Shown here: positions 17,525 through 24,382 of the stretch, one piece after another
Layout: every line of letters begins with the position of its first letter
Position numbering within the stretch: position 1 is the first letter of the stretch
Assembly (NCBI GenBank): GCA_002841595.1
Contig: PHAD01000012.1
Coordinates: forward strand, 1 to 38,355
Length of the DNA: 38,355 bases
From: Firmicutes bacterium HGW-Firmicutes-12
GTDB taxonomy: Bacteria; Bacillota; Peptococcia; DRI-13; PHAD01
Direction of reading: 5' to 3'
Position numbers and translations under genes: made by a program
The notes under the pieces: generated by a model
Told to the model about the DNA's origin: nothing
The model's input: the letters and a program-made list of their open reading frames with translations, nothing else
Database searches by the model: none

Positions 17525-19189
17525 TTAATTTAAATCATAACAATAACAATCGATCCCACCATCCATGATACGCAAATCATTACATCCAAGCTTTCTTAAC
17601 CTATGCTGACTCAGATAAGCCCTTTTACCAACTTTACAAGCTATAACTACTCTTTTATTTTGAGGTATTTCATCTTTTCTTGCTTCTAGTTCATCTTCCG
17701 GAATATTAATTGATCCGGGGATAGCCTTTAGAAAATGTTCTGCTTCGGTACGAACATCAAGTACTTCAATCTCATTATTCTCTACGGCTTTTTTCAAATC
17801 GCGTGGATTAATACCCTTGTACTTTCCTTCAATTTTGTTTCGTAATACATTAGCTGCAAGTATAGTACTACTCATTGCCATGGAGAAAGGCGGAGCATAC
17901 GCTAAATCCAACCTGCTTATTTGTTCTAGTGTTCCTTCAAAGGAAATAGCTGTTGCTATTATATCAATTGGCTTATCTACAATCCCTTCACCAATGATTT
18001 GTGCTCCTAATATTCTACCATTTGTGCTGTCTGCTATGAGTTTTGTATTAATTTGTCTATATCCCGGGAAATAATGCGCTCGATCATTACCTGGTACTAT
18101 AACTGACTCAACTTTATAGCCTTTTTCTATAGCCTGCTTTTCGGTTAAACCGGTGCGTGCGGCATTCAAATCGAAGAGTTTAACTATGCTAGTCCCTAAT
18201 ACCCCGGGAAGATAATCTGCTTTTTCTTTAACAATATTCAGCCCCGCAATTCGACCGGTCTTGTTAGCTGTTGAACCCATCGCAAACCAAACCTTTTCCT
18301 TTGTTATAAGATGTGTATTTTCTGTACAGTCGCCGGCCGCATAAATTCCAGGTATATTCGTTTCCTGATATTCATTTACAGCGATAGCACCTGTAGGGCC
18401 TATCTCAATACCTGCTTCTTTTGCTAAAGCTACGTTGGGCTTTACCCCTCCAGCCCAGATAACAAGCTGCGCCGGAAGCTCTTCTTCGCCAATTTTTACG
18501 CCGCTGACTTTCCCTGTTTCATCTCCGACAAAGCCACTGACACCCACTCCAGTCCTTATATTCACGCCATTTTCAATTAGATAATTCTTTACATATATAG
18601 ACATTTCCTCATCATACCCGGGAAGAATTAATGGAGCAAATTCTACTATTGTTACATTTACACCCCGGTGATGAAGATTTTCTGCTGCTTCCAAGCCTAT
18701 AAAACCAGCACCTACGACTATCGCATCTTTAACTTTACCTGCATCAACTAGCTTTCGCACAGCTTCTGCATCGGTCGGTGTCCTCAAAGTATGAATATTC
18801 GCCAATTCTCGCCCATCAAGTTTAGGCAAAACCGGTGATGCACCCATTGCCAAAACAAGAGAGTCGTAAGCCATTGTTTTAATTTCGGCTTTTACCTTGT
18901 TATCATATGTTATTGTTTTAGCTTGAGGATCAATTTTTGTAACCTCATGTTCAGTTAAAACAGTTATATCCTGATCTCTGTCAAAATCTTCTGCCGTTCT
19001 CACAACTAACTCTTTTCTCTCACTAATAATTCCACCAACATAATAGGGCAAACCACATCCTGCGTAAGAAATATCCTTTTCCTTAGTCAGTATTATTACT
19101 TCAAGCTCGGGGTTTTCCCTTTTCGCCTTGCTGGCAGCTTTTGTACCGGCAGCAACTCCTCCGATAACTATAAGTCTTTTCTTCTCCAC
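17525..19189 (-). CDS. CoA-disulfide / persulfide reductase with C-terminal rhodanese domain
   Basis: 554 residues. Residues about 1-440 are a flavin disulfide reductase: FAD motif 'IVIGGVAAGTKAASKAKRE' , the redox cysteine in 'ISYAGCGLPYYVGG' (Cys about 44), NAD(P)H motif 'AIVVGAGFIGLEAAENLHHRGV' , and FAD-contact 'GIYAAGDCTENTHLI'. A dimerisation domain follows. Residues about 460-554 form a rhodanese domain with active loop 'IACKVGKRAYLS' (Cys about 525). The family (CoADR-RHD, related to Npsr) reduces CoA disulfide, CoA persulfide or polysulfide with NAD(P)H. The start is GTG, with GGGGTG six bases upstream. The gene is 11 bp from arsR. Confidence 0.92.
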   Translation of the reverse strand: MEKKRLIVIGGVAAGTKAASKAKRENPELEVIILTKEKDISYAGCGLPYYVGGIISERKELVVRTAEDFDRDQDITVLTEHEVTKIDPQAKTITYDNKVKAEIKTMAYDSLVLAMGASPVLPKLDGRELANIHTLRTPTDAEAVRKLVDAGKVKDAIVVGAGFIGLEAAENLHHRGVNVTIVEFAPLILPGYDEEMSIYVKNYLIENGVNIRTGVGVSGFVGDETGKVSGVKIGEEELPAQLVIWAGGVKPNVALAKEAGIEIGPTGAIAVNEYQETNIPGIYAAGDCTENTHLITKEKVWFAMGSTANKTGRIAGLNIVKEKADYLPGVLGTSIVKLFDLNAARTGLTEKQAIEKGYKVESVIVPGNDRAHYFPGYRQINTKLIADSTNGRILGAQIIGEGIVDKPIDIIATAISFEGTLEQISRLDLAYAPPFSMAMSSTILAANVLRNKIEGKYKGINPRDLKKAVENNEIEVLDVRTEAEHFLKAIPGSINIPEDELEARKDEIPQNKRVVIACKVGKRAYLSQHRLRKLGCNDLRIMDGGIDCYCYDLN

Positions 19190-19200
19190 CTATAACACCC

Positions 19201-19488
19201 CTATTCCTCAAATATTTTTTCAACTATTCCTTTTATTCTGGGATCTGAAACAGTATAAATTATCTCTTTACTCCTTCGTTCTCCCTTGATAATTCCTTTT
19301 CTTTTCAGTACCGCTAGATGCTGCGAAATAATAGGCTGTGGTAAATTAAGACACTCCTGCATCGTTGTAACATTGCATTCTTCACCTAATAAACCAGCCA
19401 CTATACATAACCTGATAGGGTGTCCCAATACCTTCAATATTTCGGCCTTGTCTTTTAGTTTTGTGTAATCTTGCACAATCATCACCAT
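19201..19488 (-). CDS. ArsR-family repressor of the sulfur operon
   Basis: 95 residues with a winged helix: 'EILKVLGHPIRLCIVAGLL', recognition region 'LNLPQPIISQHLAVLKRKGII', wing 'GERRSKEIIYTVSD'. There are two cysteines in 'EECNVTTMQECLNLPQP'. In persulfide-sensing relatives (BigR/SqrR/YgaV type) paired cysteines form a tetrasulfide; here the two lie close together near the recognition helix, so the comparison is suggestive only. No metal-binding CVC motif of classic ArsR is seen. It is first in the operon and is expected to respond to sulfane sulfur. Confidence 0.88.
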   Translation of the reverse strand: MVMIVQDYTKLKDKAEILKVLGHPIRLCIVAGLLGEECNVTTMQECLNLPQPIISQHLAVLKRKGIIKGERRSKEIIYTVSDPRIKGIVEKIFEE

Positions 19489-19519
19489 ACATATGCCTTT
19501 TTTATTTATTTATTTATGT

Positions 19520-19564
19520 ATATATATTATACTTTATATATATAGTACTCCATATATATAATAT
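19520..19564 (-). promoter_or_regulatory. Promoter/operator region of the arsR sulfur operon
   Basis: An AT-rich inverted repeat TATATATA (19537-19544), 8-bp spacer, TATATATA (19553-19560) sits 49-72 bases upstream of the arsR start. A minus-strand TATAAT is at 19531-19526. This is a plausible site for ArsR autoregulation. The -35 is weak, and AT-rich sequence makes chance palindromes common. Confidence 0.4.
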
Positions 19565-19677
19565 TTGCAATATGTTTTTTGCTTTTTTATCTTTTATTTA
19601 TAGTTACATTAGTTAAACTATCCAAAAAACCAAAAAAAATAAGTCTGCAAAAGATAAACTTATTATTCTTATCAAAA

Positions 19678-19706
19678 TTGACAATTCAATGAGACCTGCT
19701 TATAAT
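19678..19706 (+). promoter_or_regulatory. Consensus promoter of tRNA-Thr
   Basis: TTGACA (19678-19683), 17-bp spacer, TATAAT (19701-19706): a perfect sigma-A promoter. The tRNA begins 20 bases after the -10 box. Confidence 0.9.
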
Positions 19707-19725
19707 TGAAATGTGAAAATTTCAT

Positions 19726-19800
19726 GCTGATGTAGCTCAGTGGCAGAGCAGCTGATTCGTAATCAGCAGGTCAGGGGTTCAAATCCCCCCATCAGCTCCA
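19726..19800 (+). tRNA. tRNA-Thr (anticodon CGU)
   Basis: Full cloverleaf: acceptor GCTGATG (19726-19732) pairs with CATCAGC (19790-19796). The D arm is GCTC/GAGC. The anticodon arm is GCTGA/TCAGC with loop TTCGTAA, giving anticodon CGT. The T arm is AGGGG, loop TTCAAAT, CCCCC. The discriminator is T and CCA is encoded. The first T-stem pair is an A-C mismatch (A19773 with C19789, standard positions 49-65). The 3' half is the attachment site of the element; the partial copy at 33583-33637 has G at the matching base. It reads ACG threonine codons. Confidence 0.95.
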
Positions 19801-19809
19801 TAGGATAGA
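19755..19809 (+). repeat. attL: direct repeat overlapping the tRNA 3' half
   Basis: 55 bp identical to 33583-33637 except A19773 versus G33601. It starts in the anticodon arm and runs through CCA and TAGGATAGA. The intact tRNA is on this side. Confidence 0.93.
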
Positions 19810-19814
19810 TTACT

Positions 19815-19845
19815 CCTGCAACAAATTGCAGGTTTTATTATTTTT
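19815..19845 (+). terminator. Element-borne terminator behind the tRNA
   Basis: CCTGCA (19815-19820), 6-base loop, TGCAGG (19827-19832), then TTTTATTATTTTT. It lies inside the element, six bases past attL, and so ends the host tRNA transcript with element DNA. Confidence 0.75.
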
Positions 19846-19870
19846 CCGGGCAATGCTACTCATGAGGCTT

Positions 19871-19891
19871 TTGGGTACTATTTGGGTACTA
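19871..19891. repeat. Left copy of a terminal direct repeat (candidate integrase arm site)
   Basis: Two copies of TTGGGTACTA separated by one T. The identical 21 bp recur at 33447-33467 near attR. They lie 61 bp inside attL and 115 bp inside attR respectively, positions suited to arm-type sites of a tyrosine integrase. Confidence 0.65.
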
Positions 19892-19988
19892 CGAGGTAAA
19901 AAGTACATTAAAAAAGATAAGCGGCTTTTAATGATAAGCTCTTATCTTTTTCTATTTTGCTATAACATTAGCTCATTATTGTTACCTA

Positions 19989-21056
19989 TTATATATATCT
20001 CTTTACTACTTCCATCAACTTATCTTTGTAATTATATATATCATCAATACTTGAAATATTATATTTTATTCCCTTCTTATTCTCATCAGGTATAGTAATA
20101 CTCTTCTGTTCATTTCCAATGGTAATTCTGCAAATCCATCTCCATGTATTGTTATCTAATAAAACCCCGAAGTACGATTCCGTATCCTTATATGTGATAT
20201 TGTGCTTTGGAGGGATAGCACCTTTGAGGAGGCTTTTCACTATAAAAAATCCTTCAAGTTCCTCCATGGTTGTATTTATCTTTGTTTCTACCTCTTCGTT
20301 TTCCTCAGGCATATCCTTATTGTTGTTCTCATCTTCTTTTTGCGCTTGCTTTTCCAGAGCTGCTTTTATTCTTTCATTCATAATCTCATTAATAAACTGA
20401 TTGAATGATTTCTTGACTGTATCCCTATATTTATCAATAACATTTTGCGTCTTACGACCTACAAATATTTCACTAAGTAAATATCCAACAAAGCTGTCAG
20501 TAGGATTTTCTAATTGTTGTGACAATAACTGTTTAATCTGGTTTGAATATTTTAATTCCGAAGCAGAATTAAATATTACATTCAAATCAAGTCTGCTCTT
20601 TTGAAACTTTTTAAGTTCCGAGACCAGGCTTTCTTTTATATCTAATAGATTTAATTCAAGAAAAGGTTTATTGTCCATTTTATTAGTCTCATCTAGATCT
20701 GTATAAAAACGATATATAACTCCATTAGTAAGAATAGCAAATTTAGCAGTGGTAGTTGCAAAATATCTATATAATTGAGAGTCATGTTTCTCAAGCTTCT
20801 CTCCACACCATTTTGCCTCTATAAGAATGATAGGCTTGCCGTTTTGTAAGATAGCATAATCCACTTTTTCACCCTTTTTTATACCTGTATCTGCAATAAA
20901 TTCCGGCACAAATTCATTAGGATTAAAAATGTCATAACCTAATAGTTGAAAAAAGGGCAATATCAATGATGTTTTAGTCGCTTCTTCCGTCTTAATTTGG
21001 TCAATAAGTTTATCAATTCTTGTTGAAAAACTCCTAAGCTCATCTTGAAATTCCAT
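19989..21056 (-). CDS. HsdR-N-type nuclease-domain protein (PD-(D/E)XK)
   Basis: 355 residues. Residues about 25-165 match the N-terminal domain of type I restriction HsdR-like proteins (HSDR_N/HSDR_N_2): 'TKTSLILPFFQLLGYDIFNPNEFVPEF', then the nuclease core 'KVDYAILQNGKPIILIEAKW' giving D66, E80 and K82 of the D-ExK site, then 'QLYRYFATTTAKFAILTNGVIYRFYTDLD'. A Lys/Glu-rich linker at about 225-260 precedes an unrecognised C-terminal domain of about 90 residues. No helicase, methylase or specificity gene is nearby, so it is not a complete type I system. AGGAGG precedes the ATG. It is the leftmost gene of the element and downstream of the HEPN-like gene, which suggests defence or cargo function. 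Confidence 0.8.
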   Translation of the reverse strand: MEFQDELRSFSTRIDKLIDQIKTEEATKTSLILPFFQLLGYDIFNPNEFVPEFIADTGIKKGEKVDYAILQNGKPIILIEAKWCGEKLEKHDSQLYRYFATTTAKFAILTNGVIYRFYTDLDETNKMDNKPFLELNLLDIKESLVSELKKFQKSRLDLNVIFNSASELKYSNQIKQLLSQQLENPTDSFVGYLLSEIFVGRKTQNVIDKYRDTVKKSFNQFINEIMNERIKAALEKQAQKEDENNNKDMPEENEEVETKINTTMEELEGFFIVKSLLKGAIPPKHNITYKDTESYFGVLLDNNTWRWICRITIGNEQKSITIPDENKKGIKYNISSIDDIYNYKDKLMEVVKRYI

Positions 21057-21179
21057 CTTAATTCCTCCTTAAACTTACAATCAGTCTTTGCTATATTTGG
21101 TGCGCGCACCCCAAACCCTTGCCCCACACACCTATATGGGAACACATAGTTAACCAAAGTACAACATCCCCTAGTTTTA

Positions 21180-21797
21180 CTAGATTGGATCTCCAGATAA
21201 GTAATCATCTACAATATGATAAATAAAATCAAAAACTTCATATAATTCATCAAGTACAGATTTGAGATTTTTATAGTCCACAAATTCATTCTCGGTAAAA
21301 TATAGTTTTCCTTTCTTGTCCATCAAATAACGCCAAACATCAGCTTTATTATCTATACCTTGTAATTCAATTAATAAATGTTTTATTTCATCAAAGTCGA
21401 TATTATTTGTCGTGTATTTGCGAAACGACTCCTTCTTATATTCTTTTACTCCTTCAATAAATGAATTACTATTGAATGCATCAATTACTTCGGCTTTTAT
21501 AATATCAAACAACTTGAGCAGATCATGATTCGCATCAGGTATTTTCCCATAAAACCGAAAATAAATATGCTTTAGACTAAGCTCTAAAGAATGTCTGTAA
21601 CAGAAAATTATGGGGAAAATGTATGTATCAAGCGTTTTTATATCTCCCTTAGACCCTTGAAATAAAGCTATGTCTACAAGATTATCGGCTGCTTCCTTAT
21701 ATCCTTCTCTGAGGCCAAACAATGATAAATCCCCGTCTTGCCACCCGTAATATGCTCGTGAGTCCGGATTATTTCCTTTAATAAAGACCTTCTTCAA
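21180..21797 (-). CDS. HEPN-like helical protein, possible defence component
   Basis: 205 residues from the TTG at 21797, which has GAGGAG eight bases upstream; the GTG three codons earlier overlaps that site. It is mainly helical. 'FCYRHSLELSLKHIYFRF' (Arg68, His77) and 'NHDLLKLFDII' (Asn90, His91) match the pattern of a large group of uncharacterised HEPN-like proteins with the R-H-x-x-E-L-x-L-K signature. A ribonuclease motif (Rx4-6H) is not exact, so catalysis is unproven. It shares direction with the nuclease-domain gene 123 bp downstream and has its own upstream element at 21853-21886. Confidence 0.6.
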   Translation of the reverse strand: MKKVFIKGNNPDSRAYYGWQDGDLSLFGLREGYKEAADNLVDIALFQGSKGDIKTLDTYIFPIIFCYRHSLELSLKHIYFRFYGKIPDANHDLLKLFDIIKAEVIDAFNSNSFIEGVKEYKKESFRKYTTNNIDFDEIKHLLIELQGIDNKADVWRYLMDKKGKLYFTENEFVDYKNLKSVLDELYEVFDFIYHIVDDYLSGDPI

Positions 21798-21852
21798 ATC
21801 ATTCACTCCTCAATGCATACAGCACTATATATGAGTTTCTATGGTTTTTATA

Positions 21853-21886
21853 AATCTCCTTCGGGGAAAAGGTCGAACTATGTCGA
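21853..21886 (-). promoter_or_regulatory. 34-nt upstream element, copy 1, with tandem Spo0A-box-like repeats
   Basis: 30 of 34 bases match 24046-24079. On the plus strand it carries AATCTCCTTCGGGGAAAA, then GGTCGAA, CTA, TGTCGAA (7+3+7; the last A is 21887). Tandem 0A boxes with ten-base periodicity have that layout. It lies 55-90 bases upstream of the HEPN-like gene. Confidence 0.45.
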
Positions 21887-22002
21887 ATGAAAGATAATTA
21901 TCAGAACAAAACAAAAGATCCCCTTTTTCAGGTGTATAGATATATTATCAGGAGTATTAAATTGATCTAACCATGTGAAACTCAAAATTTAATTAGAATT
22001 TT

Positions 22003-22040
22003 CCATAAAAAAAGAGGCTGGCTTCCCGACCTCTTTTATG
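22003..22040 (-). terminator. Terminator of the excisionase/106-residue operon
   Basis: Minus strand: AAAAGAGG (22037-22030), a 12-base loop, CCTCTTTT (22017-22010), then more T to 22005. It sits directly behind the stop at 22044. Confidence 0.8.
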
Positions 22041-22043
22041 TAG

Positions 22044-22364
22044 TCAGCTTAGTACTCTATTTTGCTTCACATCAGGATCAAATCCCATATTCATGCATTC
22101 TGTAACTCCATCAATTATCCCTTGTTTATATGCTTTTTCTGCAAGAAAAATGTAATATGCAGTATCATCTATCTCAAATTCCAAAGCTTCCTTTGATTTC
22201 TCATTGCTCAAACCGGTCCTCAATGTTTCAAGCTTTATACAGCTATCTTTGTAAAGACGCTTCCCTTTAAAAGTTCTTCTTGCTTCTTCAAAAATAGCTT
22301 CACATCTATCCATTATAAACACTTTATAAGTATTTTCTTCCTTAGAGTTATGAGTAGTTTTCAT
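22044..22364 (-). CDS. Hypothetical element protein, 106 residues
   Basis: Not recognised with confidence. Helical and charged, with a pattern of 'EFEIDDTAYYIFLAEKAYKQGIIDGVTECMNMG' near the C-terminus that recalls small phage/ICE proteins of the DUF6809 type. Its ATG overlaps the stop of the excisionase-like gene as TAATG, so the two are translationally coupled. A terminator follows directly. Confidence 0.6.
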   Translation of the reverse strand: MKTTHNSKEENTYKVFIMDRCEAIFEEARRTFKGKRLYKDSCIKLETLRTGLSNEKSKEALEFEIDDTAYYIFLAEKAYKQGIIDGVTECMNMGFDPDVKQNRVLS

Positions 22365-22585
22365 TAATACTTCCCCTCCTCATCTCTAATTCTTTGAATA
22401 CGGTTTTCCCACCATTCATGGAACTCCTTAGCCGGTATAGCTACTCGTCCTTCTATATGTACATATGGTATCTTTTTTTGCCTGATCATTTCGTAAATAT
22501 TACTTCTTGATAAAGTAGTCATATGTGCGATTTCAGGTACAGAATAAGCTATTTTAGGTACATTCAATTCTTTTTTCTTTGTCAT
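22364..22585 (-). CDS. Excisionase-like helix-turn-helix protein
   Basis: Start at ATG 22585 with AGAAGGGG upstream; 73 residues. 'YSVPEIAHMTTLSRSNIYEMIRQKKIPYVHIEGRVAIPAKEFHEWWENR' is the MerR-like winged helix of the excisionase/HTH_17 family. It may bend attachment-site DNA as a recombination directionality factor, or be a regulator. Coupled to the 106-residue gene. A second excisionase-like protein lies just upstream at 22742-22912. Confidence 0.8.
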   Translation of the reverse strand: MTKKKELNVPKIAYSVPEIAHMTTLSRSNIYEMIRQKKIPYVHIEGRVAIPAKEFHEWWENRIQRIRDEEGKY

Positions 22586-22741
22586 ATTAAAACCCCTTCT
22601 TTTGTTATACTTTTTGTTATACTTTGGTGTCACTTTTAGTTGCCGAAGGGATTTTATTATGATATCTTTAATGTAAGAGTAATCCCTTCGGGATTTTTCA
22701 TGTATAAGGAAGCTAATTCTCTTGGTCGGGGAGTAGCTTTC

Positions 22742-22912
22742 TTATTCTTTTTCCTTGTCTTTTAACCACTTTAAAACCACATCCTTTTCAAACCTAACTT
22801 GTCTGCCGACTTGTAAAAATGGCATTCCCTCCTTTCTCCAGCGATATGATGTCATAACACTGATTTTAAGCCATTTACATAGTTCCTCTTGAGTTATTAA
22901 CTCTGATGACAT
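22742..22912 (-). CDS. Second small excisionase-like HTH protein (56 residues)
   Basis: ATG at 22912, stop at 22742; GGAGG is at 22923-22919, six bases upstream. The protein reads MSSELITQEELCKWLKISV then 'MTSYRWRKEGMPFLQVGRQVRFEKDVVLKWLKD', a HTH_17-type fold (LTQEEL..WLxI, W..R..GMP, VGRQVRF). It is too short for routine gene calling. Its presence next to another excisionase-like gene makes the true excisionase uncertain. Confidence 0.8.
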   Translation of the reverse strand: MSSELITQEELCKWLKISVMTSYRWRKEGMPFLQVGRQVRFEKDVVLKWLKDKEKE

Positions 22913-23038
22913 TATCTACCTCCTTTTCTAATTTCTAATCTATCATAGCACAACATTACATAACATTCAAGATGCATATTACTCAATGTATTATTTGCTG
23001 ATAAAATCAACCTTTTTCTTTAAATTCACCTAACAAAA

Positions 23039-23066
23039 ACGCTTCTTAGGATGTCCTATGAAGCGA
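23039..23066 (-). terminator. Terminator after the 92-residue membrane protein
   Basis: Minus strand: CGCTTC (23065-23060), inner AGGA/TCCT, GAAGCG (23045-23040), then TTTTTGTT. It lies 50 bp beyond the stop at 23116. Confidence 0.7.
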
Positions 23067-23115
23067 TAAAACTAGTGTAATAATGGTGTCTTAACTATTT
23101 CAAATACGACCTGAG

Positions 23116-23394
23116 CTAAAACGTTCCTGATTTTTTACATAAAATAGTATATTCCTTTTGGATCACATCGTATCTTTTTATTGTTAGACCGATGCTAAAT
23201 AGTATTAATCCAATTATAAACGGTATTATTGTAAATTTACTTGTAGCTTCTTTAGTAACCATATCTATTGTTGATATTGAATTAAAATAAATACCCGCTA
23301 AAAGAAATACCCAACGAAGCCATTTTATAATAGTTAATATAGGCCTGCCTATGCAACCAACAATTAAACCTTCTATGTTATAGAGTAAATCCAT
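23116..23394 (-). CDS. Small two-helix membrane protein
   Basis: 92 residues from ATG 23394, which has GGGAG eight bases upstream; the GTG three codons earlier would overlap that site. Two hydrophobic segments: about 20-40 ('IIKWLRWVFLLAGIYF') and about 56-74 ('FTIIPFIIGLILFSIGL'). No recognised domain. It lies between YjcQ and the excisionase-like genes and has a terminator behind it. Confidence 0.55.
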   Translation of the reverse strand: MDLLYNIEGLIVGCIGRPILTIIKWLRWVFLLAGIYFNSISTIDMVTKEATSKFTIIPFIIGLILFSIGLTIKRYDVIQKEYTILCKKSGTF

Positions 23395-23536
23395 AATTAT
23401 CACTCCCGCTTCTCAAAATGTTTTAAATTGCAGTGGGAATGCCTCTATACTTTATAGCCTAACTCCGTACTTCTTATCAACACTTCTTGTATCTTTAAAC
23501 TACATTTATTTTGCAATTAGTATAACAACCATTCCA

Positions 23537-23929
23537 TTATGGCTTATTCATCTCGGCTAAAGTCTTTGCAGCTATATCTTTTATCTGCTCCCATCCCCAT
23601 TCAGCAGCAGATCCCACAATTTTTTTGACCTTTTCTTTTCCTGTTAAACTTTTCTCAATTTTTAATTTTTCTTCAACATATTGTATACCATAAGCAGTCA
23701 TCTTTATTCTATCAGTCCATACCACTAATGGAATTGTACTATTTCCATTTTTACTGTATTTAACATTACTAATAAGCATTTCGTTATCTAGTTTTTCGAT
23801 AGCTATCATAAATACATCATGATTTAATCCAAGAACATCTGCTCTTATACTTTTTTTCATATCAGGTAAGTCTTTTTGATATTCTGTATAAATTGCCATT
23901 AACACTCTTTGCTTTGCATCTAATTCCAT
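23537..23929 (-). CDS. YjcQ-family phage-type protein
   Basis: 130 residues from ATG 23929 with AGGGGGG upstream. 'QRVLMAIYTEYQKDLPDMKKSIRADVLGLNHDVFMIAIEKLDNEMLI' matches the winged-helix-like YjcQ family, followed by 'MTAYGIQYVEEKLKIEKSLTGKEKVKKIV'. The family is common in Firmicute prophages and has no proven role. A terminator-shaped hairpin and several operator-like palindromes lie in its leader, so its expression is probably controlled. Confidence 0.7.
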   Translation of the reverse strand: MELDAKQRVLMAIYTEYQKDLPDMKKSIRADVLGLNHDVFMIAIEKLDNEMLISNVKYSKNGNSTIPLVVWTDRIKMTAYGIQYVEEKLKIEKSLTGKEKVKKIVGSAAEWGWEQIKDIAAKTLAEMNKP

Positions 23930-23972
23930 TTTATCCCCCCTTAAAAACTCTTCATTACGCAATGAAAAATAA

Positions 23973-24001
23973 AAGCTACTGCCGTTTCCGGTAAGTAGCT
24001 T
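23973..24001 (-). terminator. Terminator-shaped hairpin in the yjcQ leader (possible attenuator)
   Basis: Minus strand: AAGCTACTT, CCG, GAAA tetraloop, CGG, C, AGTAGCTT, then TTATTTTT. It ends about 35 bases before the yjcQ ribosome site and has no gene immediately upstream on that strand, which points to attenuation. Confidence 0.6.
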
Positions 24002-24045
24002 GATTTATGCATGCAGCATTAATATTTCATTCTATAAATTTCATT

Positions 24046-24079
24046 AATCTCCTTTGGGGAAAAAGTCGAATGATGTCGA
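24046..24079 (-). promoter_or_regulatory. 34-nt upstream element, copy 2, with tandem Spo0A-box-like repeats
   Basis: Same layout as copy 1: AATCTCCTTTGGGGAAAA, then AGTCGAA, TGA, TGTCGA(T). Four differences from 21853-21886. It lies about 120-150 bases upstream of the YjcQ start. Confidence 0.45.
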
Positions 24080-24382
24080 TGAAATTATTTTTCTTTACTA
24101 GTGTTTAACACACTACAAGCAAACGTAGTGATATCAAGCAAAGTCGTGTTTAACACTGTACTTCCTAAAATAATAAATAATGCTATGGAATATAAAAATT
24201 CCTTCACTAAAATTATTTAAATAAAATTCCTTTTGGTGGCCCACTTCCTTATAGCATTCCTTTTTCCCTATACCCTTTTCTCCAAACAAAAATTGCGCCA
24301 AAAGAGGCGCTGGATAAGCTAATTCACACGTTTACATGCCTTTATACCGTATGAATATTGATGACTGTACGTATTATTTCTC

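Larger units (their letters stand above)
23963..24382. other. 420-bp non-coding control region upstream of yjcQ
   Basis: No convincing gene. It holds the hairpin at 23973-24001, the 34-nt element copy 2 (24046-24079), two identical GTGTTTAACAC palindromes (24101-24111 and 24146-24156), a CACTAC/GTAGTG inverted repeat (24111-24116, 24125-24130), and a GCGCC/GGCGC hairpin near 24296-24310. Confidence 0.6.

Noticed and set aside
20963-21208. Open frame of 81 codons between the nuclease-domain and HEPN-like genes
   Set aside because: It overlaps the nuclease gene's 5' end in another frame, has Cys-rich low-quality sequence and no ribosome site.
22643-22695. Inverted repeat CCGAAGGGATT / AATCCCTTCGG and a small GGGATT hairpin
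   Set aside because: It lies between two leftward genes, but the T run suits the other strand and the 27-base loop makes the long pairing doubtful. Not enough to call a site.
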